Shown here one piece after another: positions 1-5,830 of a stretch of 6,087 nt of DNA. Position numbers and translations under genes: made by a program. This DNA comes from Bordetella parapertussis (lineage in GTDB: Bacteria; Pseudomonadota; Gammaproteobacteria; Burkholderiales; SG8-39), in the NCBI GenBank assembly GCA_945869935.1, contig CAMBSA010000132.1, forward strand, positions 1-6,087. The letters run 5' to 3'. The notes below the pieces were generated by a model. The model did not search any database and was not told where the DNA came from. It worked only from the letters and a program-made list of their open reading frames with translations. The first letter of the stretch is position 1. Each line of letters starts with the position of its first letter.

Positions 1-514
1 GGGCATCGCGCGAACATTCCAGAATATCCGCCTGTTCCGTCGCATGACGGTGCTCGAGAACGTGATGGTCGCCAACAAGCACTATGCGGCGCGTCCTTTG
101 TCAGCATATTTCGCCTGGGGGCAGCGAAGTGCGGCGATTGCCGAGGCGATGGACTTCATCGAATTGATGGGGCTTGCGGACAAGGCCGACCAGCGCGCAG
201 GAAGCCTTCCCTATGGAGAGGCGCGACGTCTGGAAATTGCGCGTGCACTTGCGGGGAAACCTTTACTCCTTCTACTCGATGAGCCTGCGGCGGGAATGAA
301 TGAAACCGAGACTGCACGGCTGGTCGAAGATATTCAGACTGCGCGCCCGCGCGTCAAGGCAATCGCCCTGATTGAACACGACATGAGCCTGATCCGCGCC
401 CTGTCGGACAGAATCGTTGCGATGGATTATGGCCGCAAGATCGCTGAGGGGACTCCGGATGAGGTGCTGTCGCATCCCGATGTCAAGAAAGCCTATCTGG
501 GAGAAGACGCGTGA
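1..514 (+). CDS. livG: High-affinity branched-chain amino acid-type ABC transporter ATP-binding protein LivG (5'-truncated by window edge)
   Basis: This is one of two cytoplasmic ATPases that drive a HAAT-family importer for branched-chain amino acids or related organic acids and amides. The frame is open from base 2, so the first in-frame ATG (44) is internal. About 170 residues are visible against roughly 255 in E. coli LivG, so the first third, including Walker A, is missing. Visible motifs, counted from the first visible residue, are the Q-loop RTFQNIRLF (Q7), signature LPYGE at 69-73 followed by RRLEIARAL, Walker B LLLLLDE (88-94), D-loop AAGMN and switch His in IEHD (H126). The C-terminus KKAYLGEDA is typical of LivG. 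The signature has Pro where many ABC proteins have Ser (LSGGQ); E. coli LivG has Ala here, so the position is variable. The stop overlaps the livF start by 4 nt, implying translational coupling. The family call is firm; the transported substrate is not shown. Confidence 0.95.
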   Translation, partial: GIARTFQNIRLFRRMTVLENVMVANKHYAARPLSAYFAWGQRSAAIAEAMDFIELMGLADKADQRAGSLPYGEARRLEIARALAGKPLLLLLDEPAAGMNETETARLVEDIQTARPRVKAIALIEHDMSLIRALSDRIVAMDYGRKIAEGTPDEVLSHPDVKKAYLGEDA

Positions 515-1260
515 GCGCTCCCGGTCCGATTCTCGAAGTCAGCGGTTTGCACGTGGCCTATGGGGCGATCAAGGCCCTGCGCGGCGTTTCATTTGCGGTC
601 CAGCCCGGTGAAACCGTGGCTGTTGTAGGTGCGAACGGCGCAGGCAAGACAACCCTGATGAAGGCCTTGTCGGGTGTGCTCCCGATCGCCTCGGGGCGGG
701 TGAGTTTTGCAGGACTGGACCTTGGCGCAGGCGGCACCGCACACGGGCTTGCGCGCGCCGGAATGCTGCATGTGCCGGAGGGACGCGGGACTCTGCGATA
801 CATGACGGTTGAGGAAAACCTGATGCTCGCCTGGGAGATTCGTCCGTCGGGCATCCCGTTTCCCGAGGCGGTGAGGGCAGTTTTTTCGAGGTTCCCCCGG
901 CTGGAGGAGCGGCGCACACAGTTTGCCGGCAACCTGTCGGGCGGAGAGCAGCAGATGCTCGCGCTTGCACGCGCCGTGATCAACCGACCGAAGCTGCTCC
1001 TGGTGGACGAGCCGTCGCTGGGACTGTCGCCCATTCTGACCAAGGAGGTTTTTCAGGTCTTGCGTGAATTTCGGGATGCCGGTGTCACCATCCTGATCGT
1101 GGAGCAGAATGTACGCAGCGCGCTGGCTCTTTCGAACCGTGCCTACGTACTCAGTCAGGGCGTGTTCACCGCAGAAGGCTCCGCAGCAGAACTTGCGAAC
1201 AACCCGGCCATCGTTGCCGGTTACCTCGGACATGGGACGCATACCCGGCCCGCCTCATGA
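511..1260 (+). CDS. livF: High-affinity branched-chain amino acid-type ABC transporter ATP-binding protein LivF
   Basis: This is the second ATPase of the HAAT importer; it pairs with LivG on the cytoplasmic face of the LivHM permease. The protein is 249 aa, against 237 in E. coli LivF. Motifs are Walker A GANGAGKT (40-47), the LivF-type Q-loop region VPEGRGTLRYMTVEENL (88-104), signature LSGGEQQ (142-148), Walker B LLLVDE (163-167 plus the preceding Leu) and D-loop SLGLSP. The switch position reads VEQN (Q199) instead of a His, which is also what E. coli LivF has, so it is not a defect. The start is GTG at 511 inside GTGA shared with the livG stop; a GGAGA at 500-504 lies 6 nt upstream, and the product begins directly with the N-terminal beta strand expected for the family. 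It is followed after 32 nt by the binding-protein gene, so it very likely shares one transcript with livG. Confidence 0.96.
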   Translation: MSAPGPILEVSGLHVAYGAIKALRGVSFAVQPGETVAVVGANGAGKTTLMKALSGVLPIASGRVSFAGLDLGAGGTAHGLARAGMLHVPEGRGTLRYMTVEENLMLAWEIRPSGIPFPEAVRAVFSRFPRLEERRTQFAGNLSGGEQQMLALARAVINRPKLLLVDEPSLGLSPILTKEVFQVLREFRDAGVTILIVEQNVRSALALSNRAYVLSQGVFTAEGSAAELANNPAIVAGYLGHGTHTRPAS

Positions 1261-1279
1261 TTTTTTCATCCCGTCGAAT

Positions 1280-1284
1280 AGGAG
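1280..1284 (+). promoter_or_regulatory. Shine-Dalgarno site of the substrate-binding protein gene
   Basis: AGGAG lies 8 nt before the ATG at 1293. It decides the start: the longer reading from the ATG at 1257, which overlaps the livF stop, would add 12 residues in front of an otherwise perfect signal peptide. The strong independent site fits the need for more binding protein than ATPase. Confidence 0.85.
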
Positions 1285-1292
1285 TAATCCCC

Positions 1293-2465
1293 ATGAAACG
1301 TCGGACTCTGGTCGCTGCACTTTCAGTTGCGGTTGCAGGCGTATTTGCTCTACCGGCTTTTGCACAATCCAAGCCCCCGATCAAGCTCGGGCATATCGCG
1401 ATCATGACCGGTCCGGCTTCTTCGTACGGCAAACTGCAGGAAGTGATCATAAAGATTGCAGTCGAGGACATCAATGCCAAGGGCGGTGTCAATGGCAGCC
1501 TGGTCCAGATGCAGACCGAGGACAGCCAGCTTGACCCGGGGCAGGCGGTGCTGCTGTTTCGCAAATTGATGAACGAAGGCGCGTTCGCGGTCGTAGGTCC
1601 GATGTCGGGCACCCAGTGGGAAACCGTCAGCCCCCTCGCCAACCAGCTGAAGATGCCCGCGATCACGGTCAACGCCAGCAAACCCGGGATTACAGTGAAG
1701 CCGTGGACGCTCCGGTTGACGCCCGCCGATGACACCGCGATTCCGGAAGGTGTGGCCGTTTTCCTCAAGAAGTATCCCAACGTGAAGAAGGTGGTGATCG
1801 TCGCCGATGTGCGTGAGGCTTCGGGCAAGGCCGGAGCGGAGATCTTCGAATCCCTGGCGAAAAAGAATGGCCTGCAGATACTGGACACGGTCGAGTTCTC
1901 CACACGTGCAACGGACCTGTCGCCGGTGGCCATCAAGGTCAAGAGCCTGGACCCGGACGCGGTCTTCGCAGTGGCACTGACGCCGTCCGGAATCCTTCTT
2001 GCCCGCGAGTTTTCGGGGCAGGGCTACACCAAGCCGGTGTTGGCGAATTCGATCATCTGGCCGGGATCGTTCGTCAATAACGTAGGAGACCCGGGCAAGA
2101 ACTGGCACACGATCGGCTTCTCCACCAATGAATCCGGCTCCGGAGACATGGCGCTCTACAAGACGGTCGTTCAGCGGTATGTCGAACGCGTGAAGGACCC
2201 TGCGCTCGGAATTCCAGCGAACGTTGCCAACAACAACGTCGCGTACGACGCGGTTCTCCTGTTGGCTGACATCATGCGCAGGACCGGTATCGACGGAACG
2301 ACGCCCCCCGCGAAAGCGCGTGAACTGATCATGACCGAGTTCACCAAGCTCAAGGTATTCCGCGGCCTGAACAGCTATACGATCCGTGACACCGGGGACG
2401 CGAACATCCCGCATACCGTTCTGGTGCCTGACGTGCAGCGAAAGATCTGGAAGTTCCTCGACTAA
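1293..2465 (+). CDS. Periplasmic substrate-binding protein of a branched-chain amino acid-type ABC transporter
   Basis: This is a periplasmic type I binding protein (Peripla_BP_6 / LivJ-like) that would deliver ligand to the LivHMGF importer encoded just upstream. The protein is 390 aa. Residues 1-24 are a Sec signal peptide: KRR, a hydrophobic core, then AFA before Q25. There is no lipobox Cys, so the mature protein should be soluble. The mature part starts with the family's first strand (IKLGHIAIMTGPASSYG, 30-46), then VEDINAKGGVNG (57-68), the VVGPMSGTQWETVSPLAN hinge-side segment (100-117) and the late helix YDAVLLLADIMRRTG (318-332). By-eye comparison with E. coli LivJ suggests the Tyr and Glu residues that hold the amino acid ligand are not kept (Ala/Ser near 176-177, no Tyr in VALTPSG, IIWPGSF where LivJ has GPEGVGN). 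The ligand may therefore not be Leu/Ile/Val; an aromatic or carboxylic acid or an amide is possible. The gene ends at a strong terminator and is the last gene of the operon. Confidence 0.93.
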   Translation: MKRRTLVAALSVAVAGVFALPAFAQSKPPIKLGHIAIMTGPASSYGKLQEVIIKIAVEDINAKGGVNGSLVQMQTEDSQLDPGQAVLLFRKLMNEGAFAVVGPMSGTQWETVSPLANQLKMPAITVNASKPGITVKPWTLRLTPADDTAIPEGVAVFLKKYPNVKKVVIVADVREASGKAGAEIFESLAKKNGLQILDTVEFSTRATDLSPVAIKVKSLDPDAVFAVALTPSGILLAREFSGQGYTKPVLANSIIWPGSFVNNVGDPGKNWHTIGFSTNESGSGDMALYKTVVQRYVERVKDPALGIPANVANNNVAYDAVLLLADIMRRTGIDGTTPPAKARELIMTEFTKLKVFRGLNSYTIRDTGDANIPHTVLVPDVQRKIWKFLD

Positions 2466-2493
2466 GCGGGCGCCCGGCGACTCGGGCATAATG

Positions 2494-2535
2494 AAAAAAG
2501 CGCGATGCACTGCTGCATCGCGCTTTTTGTTTTTC
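2494..2535. terminator. Bidirectional intrinsic terminator between the transporter operon and tRNA-Leu
   Basis: A perfect stem GCGCGATGCA (2500-2509) / TGCATCGCGC (2514-2523) closes a 4-nt loop CTGC. It is extended by five A:T pairs (2495-2499 with 2524-2528), giving 15 bp. On the + strand it is followed by TTTTTGTTTTTC; on the - strand the stem is followed by TTTTTT. It lies 29 nt after the binding-protein stop and about 90 nt beyond the 3' end of the oppositely oriented tRNA, so it can end both transcripts. Confidence 0.93.
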
Positions 2536-2569
2536 TATCCGTTGTCAGCCCGTTCGGGCTGGCTGGATA
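2536..2569. other. Hairpin in the interval between terminator and tRNA-Leu
   Basis: Outer stem TATCC (2536-2540) / GGATA (2565-2569) encloses a small internal loop and an inner 8-bp stem GTCAGCCC (2544-2551) / GGGCTGGC (2556-2563), one G.U pair on the + strand, with a GTTC tetraloop (GAAC on the - strand). There is no T-run after it on either strand, so it does not look like a terminator. If the neighbouring terminator works, only the leftward tRNA transcript should carry it, as part of the tRNA trailer. Confidence 0.5.
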
Positions 2570-2570
2570 C

Positions 2571-2598
2571 GGAGTTCCTCAGGCCGGCCAACAACTCC
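2571..2598. other. Second inverted repeat in the tRNA-Leu trailer interval
   Basis: Perfect 6-bp arms GGAGTT (2571-2576) and AACTCC (2593-2598) flank a 16-nt loop containing the 8-bp palindrome GGCCGGCC (2582-2589). It sits between the preceding hairpin and the tRNA 3' end. Function is unknown; it may simply be structured trailer RNA. Confidence 0.35.
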
Positions 2599-2620
2599 AA
2601 ACCTGGTTCATCCGGGAATA

Positions 2621-2707
2621 TGGTGCCGAGGAAGGGACTCGAACCCCCACGATGTTTCCATCGCTAGCACCTGAAGCTAGTGCGTCTACCAATTTCGCCA
2701 CCTCGGC
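2621..2707 (-). tRNA. tRNA-Leu (anticodon CAG)
   Basis: Read leftward from 2707, this is a complete type II tRNA of 87 nt with an encoded CCA (2621-2623). The acceptor stem is GCCGAGG (2701-2707) with CCTCGGC (2625-2631) and discriminator A73, the leucine identity base. The D-arm contains GGTAGAC. The anticodon stem CTAGC/GCTAG encloses loop TTCAGGT with anticodon CAG at 2671-2673, reading CUG, the dominant Leu codon in these genes. The long variable arm is CGATG-GAAA-CATCG. The T-arm is GGGGG-TTCGAGT-CCCTT, whose last two pairs are G.U wobbles. It is convergent with the transporter operon and divergent from rnr. Confidence 0.98.
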
Positions 2708-2719
2708 ATCAAGTGGCGA

Positions 2720-2748
2720 ATTTTATAAGAAAATCACCGAATGACCAA
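2720..2748 (-). promoter_or_regulatory. Predicted sigma70-type promoter of tRNA-Leu
   Basis: On the - strand a -10 TAAAAT (2720-2725, 5 of 6 consensus bases) follows a 17-bp spacer from a weak -35 TTGGTC (2743-2748). The -10 ends 12 nt before the mature tRNA 5' end at 2707, leaving a 5' leader of about 5 nt. The -35 falls within the first codons of rnr. An alternative register of the -10 is TATAAA two bases upstream. Confidence 0.55.
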
Positions 2749-4939
2749 GCGGCCATTACGTCGCACCGAAAGCAAGAACGATGGAGAGGCAAAGCAGGAC
2801 CCGTTCAGGGACCGCGAAGCCTCACGTTACGAACACCCGATTCCGAGCCGTGAGTTCATTCTCGACGTCCTTTCGGAAGCGGGAATCCCCATGGTCGAAG
2901 ACGACCTTGCCCGTGCCCTGAAGGTCCGCCCGGACGAGCGAGAGGCACTCGGCAAGCGCCTCGCTGCAATGGAGCGGGAAGGTCAGACTCTTCGGAACCG
3001 CAAGGGCGCCATCCTGGTCGCGCAAAAGCTTGCACTGTTACCCGGACGCGTGATCGGCCATCCCGACGGCTTCGGTTTTCTCAAGCCCGACGACGGCGGG
3101 GACGACCTGTTTCTCTCGCCGCGGCAGATGCGCAAGGTGTTCCACGGCGATCGCGTCATGGGTCGGGCAGGTACACTTGACCGCCGCGGCCGGCGCGAAG
3201 GCGATATCGTCGAAGTCATCGAACATGTGCAGAGCCGGATCGTCGGAAAACTGCATAGCGAGCATGGCTATCTGTTCGTTAAACCTTCCGACCGCCGGAT
3301 TGCCCACGAAATCGTGGTGGCAGGTCGTGACGTCAAGGGAGCCGAAGTCGGTCAGGTGGTGGTGATTCAGATCATCGATCCGCCGGCGGTGGATTCCCGG
3401 GAAACCTACAGCCCGCCCGCGGGCAACGTGATCGAAGTGCTTGGCAACGCGACCGATCCGGGCATCGAAATCGAAATCGCACTTCGCAAACATGCCTTGC
3501 CGTTCGAATTTTCGGCGCCTGCGCTTGCGCAGGCGGACCGCTATTCACCCACCGTCCGCAAGAGCGAGTGGGAAGGGCGCACCGACATCCGCGGACTGCC
3601 GCTTGTGACCATCGACGGCGAAACGGCCCGGGACTTCGATGATGCGGTGTACTGCGAAAAAGAAGGAAAGGGCTTTCGGCTTCTGGTGGCGATTGCGGAT
3701 GTCAGCCACTACGTTCGTCCGGGCGATTCGCTGGATGTCGACGCACGAGATCGGGGGACATCGGTGTACTTTCCGCGCCGGGTCATCCCGATGCTGCCTG
3801 AGAAACTGTCCAACGGCCTTTGCTCAATCAACCCGGATGTCGACCGTCTCTGCATGACCTGCGACATGTCCATCTCGCCGAGCGGCGAGATCAAGCGATT
3901 CGGGTTTTATGCGGCGGTGATGCGCTCGCACGCGCGGCTGACCTACACCTCCGTTGCCGAGGCGCTCTCCGACCCCTCCGGCAAGACCGGAAAATCGCTC
4001 GGCCCGCTGCTCGGTAACCTGCAGGAATTGCACGCATTGTTCAAGGTTCTGCTCAAGGCACGCGAACGCCGCGGTGCGATCGAATTCGAATCGCTCGAAA
4101 CCAAATTCGAATTCGATGCCAAGGGACGCCTCGAGCGTATCGTGCGGGTGGAGCGTAACGACGCTCATCGTCTGATCGAGGAATGCATGCTTTCGGCGAA
4201 CGTCTGTGCGTCCGAGTTCCTGGAGAAGAACAAGCACAAGGCGCTGTTTCGCGTGCACGAAGGGCCGACGCCGGAAAAGCTTGAGGCGTTGCGGGAGTTT
4301 CTCGCCGGCTTCGGCATGGATCTTGGCGGTGGCGATGAGCCGACGGCGAAGGACTACGGGCGCCTGATGGAAAAAATCCGCAAACGCCCCGACGCCACCC
4401 TGCTGCAGACAGTGCTGCTGCGCTCGATGCAGCAGGCTGTGTACAGCCCGGAAAACCTCGGGCATTTCGGACTTGCGTACGACGCCTATGCGCACTTCAC
4501 CTCGCCGATCCGCCGTTACCCCGACTTGCTCGTTCACCGCGCTATCAAGGCGGTTCTGGCGCACGACAAGTACGATCCGGGAGGCTGGGAGGCCATCGGC
4601 GTGCATTGTTCGCATACCGAGCGGCGGGCAGACGATGCATCGCGCGATGTCGAGTCCTGGCTCAAGTGCTATTACATGAAGGATCGCGAAGGCGAAGTCT
4701 TCGAAGGATCGGTGACAGGCGTGGCGGGATTCGGCCTGTTTGTCACGCTCGATGACTACTACGTCGAGGGCATGGTGCATGTCTCCGAACTCGGGGCGGA
4801 CTATTTCCAGTTCGATCCCAAGCGGCATGAACTGCGCGGCGAACGGGGGCGTTCGCGCTTCCGGCTTGCCGACCGCGTTAGAGTCAAGATCGCCCGCGTT
4901 GATCTTGAAACCAGCCGCATGGAGTTCGTGCTCGCATGA
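2741..4939 (+). CDS. rnr: Ribonuclease R (3'-5' exoribonuclease, RNB family)
   Basis: RNase R processively degrades structured RNA 3' to 5', acting in mRNA and rRNA quality control and in decay after trans-translation. The 732-aa protein follows E. coli RNase R along its length: [20 protein letters not shown] (19-38), winged-helix region (about 36-95), two cold-shock domains (about 100-235), the RNB catalytic domain (about 280-610) and a C-terminal S1 domain (about 651-732). Active-site Asp residues are D292, D298, D300 and D301 in [14 protein letters not shown]. The family signature around [16 protein letters not shown] (585-600) is intact. It stops right after S1, whereas E. coli (813 aa) has a long Lys-rich tail; a short basic stretch exists instead at the N-terminus (KRPLRR). 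The ATG at 2741 is the only start that keeps the conserved N-terminus, because an in-frame TAA lies at 2726-2728; no good Shine-Dalgarno precedes it. No convincing rnr promoter is visible; TATAAG at 2724-2729 lacks a -35. Its stop overlaps rlmB by 4 nt. Confidence 0.97.
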   Translation: MTKRPLRRTESKNDGEAKQDPFRDREASRYEHPIPSREFILDVLSEAGIPMVEDDLARALKVRPDEREALGKRLAAMEREGQTLRNRKGAILVAQKLALLPGRVIGHPDGFGFLKPDDGGDDLFLSPRQMRKVFHGDRVMGRAGTLDRRGRREGDIVEVIEHVQSRIVGKLHSEHGYLFVKPSDRRIAHEIVVAGRDVKGAEVGQVVVIQIIDPPAVDSRETYSPPAGNVIEVLGNATDPGIEIEIALRKHALPFEFSAPALAQADRYSPTVRKSEWEGRTDIRGLPLVTIDGETARDFDDAVYCEKEGKGFRLLVAIADVSHYVRPGDSLDVDARDRGTSVYFPRRVIPMLPEKLSNGLCSINPDVDRLCMTCDMSISPSGEIKRFGFYAAVMRSHARLTYTSVAEALSDPSGKTGKSLGPLLGNLQELHALFKVLLKARERRGAIEFESLETKFEFDAKGRLERIVRVERNDAHRLIEECMLSANVCASEFLEKNKHKALFRVHEGPTPEKLEALREFLAGFGMDLGGGDEPTAKDYGRLMEKIRKRPDATLLQTVLLRSMQQAVYSPENLGHFGLAYDAYAHFTSPIRRYPDLLVHRAIKAVLAHDKYDPGGWEAIGVHCSHTERRADDASRDVESWLKCYYMKDREGEVFEGSVTGVAGFGLFVTLDDYYVEGMVHVSELGADYFQFDPKRHELRGERGRSRFRLADRVRVKIARVDLETSRMEFVLA
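4079..4117. repeat. Perfect 13-bp inverted repeat inside rnr
   Basis: Arms ATCGAATTCGAAT (4079-4091) and ATTCGAATTCGAT (4105-4117) are exact reverse complements separated by 13 nt. They encode the IEFES and KFEFD strands of RNase R, so codon choice for Glu-Phe-Glu/Asp explains much of the repeat. In mRNA it could form a 13-bp AU-containing hairpin. Confidence 0.8.
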
Positions 4940-5673
4940 AAGGCACCCGCGCAATCTTCGGCTTTCACGCGATTCTCGCGCGCCTGCGATCGGATCCCGC
5001 ATCGCTCCAGGAAATACTGCTCGACGAGGAACGGAAGGACGGACGCGCCAAGGATCTGGTGAACACCGCGGAAAAGGCCGGTGCCAAGCTGATGCGCGTC
5101 AGCAAGCAGCGTCTGGACGGTTTCTACGGCGGTGGCCGGCATCAGGGCGTGGTGGCAATGGTGGAGGAGAGCGGTGAGCGGGAAGGGCTGGAGGACCTGC
5201 TGGACGGACTGAAGGTGCCGCCGCTACTGCTTGTCCTGGACGGCGTGACGGATCCGCACAACCTCGGTGCCGCGCTGCGGGTGGCCGATGCTGCGGGTGC
5301 CCATGCGGTGATCGCGCCCAAGGACCGGGCGGCAGGCATCAATGCGACAGTCTCCAAGGTGGCAAGCGGTGCCGCCGAGTCGATTCCCTATTACATGGTG
5401 ACCAACCTAGCGCGCACCCTGAACGAACTCAAGGAGCGCAGCATCTGGATCGTCGGGGCTGACGAGCGGGCTGATAAGACCCTCTATCAGGCGAAACTCC
5501 CGGAGTCGATTGCCTGGGTGCTTGGCGCGGAAGGCGAGGGCATGCGGCGGCTGACACGCGAGACCTGCGACGAACTGGTCCACATTCCGATGCTGGGATC
5601 GGTGGCAAGCCTGAACGTCTCGGTGGCGAGCGGAGTCTGTCTTTTCGAATCGGTACGCCGCCGCGCGGGCTGA
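4936..5673 (+). CDS. rlmB: 23S rRNA (guanosine(2251)-2'-O)-methyltransferase RlmB (SpoU/TrmH family)
   Basis: RlmB uses S-adenosylmethionine to 2'-O-methylate G2251 in the P-loop of 23S rRNA, in the cytoplasm. The protein is 245 aa, close to the 243 of E. coli. The N-terminal substrate-binding domain (about 1-75) starts with [11 protein letters not shown] and has the [10 protein letters not shown] segment (65-74). The SPOUT domain carries motif 1 [20 protein letters not shown] (102-121, with N109 and R115), motif 2 [12 protein letters not shown] (194-205, E199) and motif 3 [17 protein letters not shown] (217-233, S225 and N227). These match the E. coli catalytic residues one position earlier. 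The ATG overlaps the rnr stop (ATGA), and GGAG at 4921-4924 lies 11 nt upstream, so it is cotranscribed and probably translationally coupled with rnr, as in the enterobacterial rnr-rlmB pair. No terminator follows before the rpsF promoter. Confidence 0.97.
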   Translation: MKGTRAIFGFHAILARLRSDPASLQEILLDEERKDGRAKDLVNTAEKAGAKLMRVSKQRLDGFYGGGRHQGVVAMVEESGEREGLEDLLDGLKVPPLLLVLDGVTDPHNLGAALRVADAAGAHAVIAPKDRAAGINATVSKVASGAAESIPYYMVTNLARTLNELKERSIWIVGADERADKTLYQAKLPESIAWVLGAEGEGMRRLTRETCDELVHIPMLGSVASLNVSVASGVCLFESVRRRAG

Positions 5674-5698
5674 TTTCGGTCGGCGCAGACACTCTTGA

Positions 5699-5727
5699 TT
5701 GCGCAAGCCACGGATTTTGAGTATAAT
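5699..5727 (+). promoter_or_regulatory. Predicted sigma70 promoter of the rpsF operon
   Basis: A perfect -10 TATAAT (5722-5727) lies 17 bp after TTGCGC (5699-5704, matching TTG of the -35). The -35 is part of the 8-bp palindrome TTGCGCAA (5699-5706). The AT-rich stretch from 5713 stands out from the GC-rich surroundings. The predicted transcription start is near 5732-5735, leaving a leader of about 97 nt before rpsF. Expected genes beyond the window are priB, rpsR and rplI. Confidence 0.75.
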
Positions 5728-5737
5728 TTTGGTTCTT

Positions 5738-5773
5738 GACCGGCCACCTTCGGGATGCCGGTCTTCTGTTTTT
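5738..5773 (+). terminator. Terminator-like hairpin at the head of the rpsF leader
   Basis: Stem GACCGGC (5738-5744) pairs with GCCGGTC (5757-5763). Inside, CC-TTCG-GG (5747-5754) forms a stable UUCG-capped tip beyond a 2x2 internal loop. The stem is followed by TTCTGTTTTT (5764-5773), a T-rich run interrupted by C and G. It could end rnr-rlmB read-through, attenuate the rpsF transcript, or act as a stabilising 5' stem-loop. It starts only a few nt after the predicted transcription start, so the roles cannot be separated from sequence alone. Confidence 0.6.
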
Positions 5774-5779
5774 CCCACC

Positions 5780-5826
5780 CCTTGCCTCACCGGAGTCGCT
5801 ACCGGGCGGCCATAGACCACAAGGAG
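5780..5826 (+). promoter_or_regulatory. Candidate S6:S18-responsive leader of rpsF that covers the ribosome-binding site
   Basis: CCTTG (5780-5784) is exactly complementary to CAAGG (5820-5824), which contains most of the rpsF Shine-Dalgarno AAGGAG (5821-5826, 4 nt before the ATG). Between them the RNA can form either CCGGAG (5790-5795) with CT-A-CCGG (5799-5805, one bulged A), or GTCGC (5795-5799) with GCGGC (5806-5810). The second fold leaves a CCG (5790-5792) unpaired on the 5' side and another (5802-5804) in the loop. A CCG in a bulge between a stem and a hairpin is the hallmark of the known S6:S18 complex-binding motif upstream of rpsF in many bacteria. The match is by eye only. Confidence 0.45.
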
Positions 5827-5830
5827 CGTC

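Noticed and set aside
1093..1110. LivF has Gln (VEQN) instead of the switch His, possibly an inactive ATPase.
   Set aside because: E. coli LivF has the same VEQN motif, so it is normal for this family.
1257..1292. Earlier ATG at 1257 for the binding protein, overlapping the livF stop as ATGA.
   Set aside because: The ATG at 1293 has AGGAG at 8 nt and starts a textbook signal peptide; the extension would place a Phe/Ser-rich stretch in front of it.
1350..2510. Long antisense reading frames on the - strand, including 386 codons over the binding-protein gene, 392 codons over rnr (3824-5002) and 258 codons at 1166-1942.
   Set aside because: They mirror the codon bias of well-identified GC-rich genes on the + strand, show no recognisable domains and have no promoter or ribosome-binding site.
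2542..2571. TTGTCA (2542-2547) as a -35 for rightward transcription into rnr.
   Set aside because: It matches 5 of 6 consensus bases, but no acceptable -10 lies at 16-18 bp (GGATAC or GATACG), and transcription would cross the tRNA gene antisense.
2505..2744. Open reading frame of 79 codons on the + strand whose stop overlaps the rnr ATG, which might suggest a small coupled gene.
   Set aside because: It begins inside the terminator stem and runs antisense through the whole tRNA-Leu gene; no ribosome-binding site and no protein-like composition. A second frame at 2386-2667 is rejected for the same reason.
3463..3481. Short direct repeat ATCGAA-ATCGAA-ATCGC in rnr.
   Set aside because: It encodes the alternating IEIEIA beta strand of RNase R and is explained by the protein.
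5656..5685. CGCCG / CGGCG complementarity around the rlmB stop as a terminator.
   Set aside because: Short arms, a 20-nt loop and no T-run after it.
5695..5700. TTGATT as the -35 of the rpsF promoter.
   Set aside because: It would leave a 21-bp spacer to TATAAT; TTGCGC at 5699-5704 gives 17 bp.
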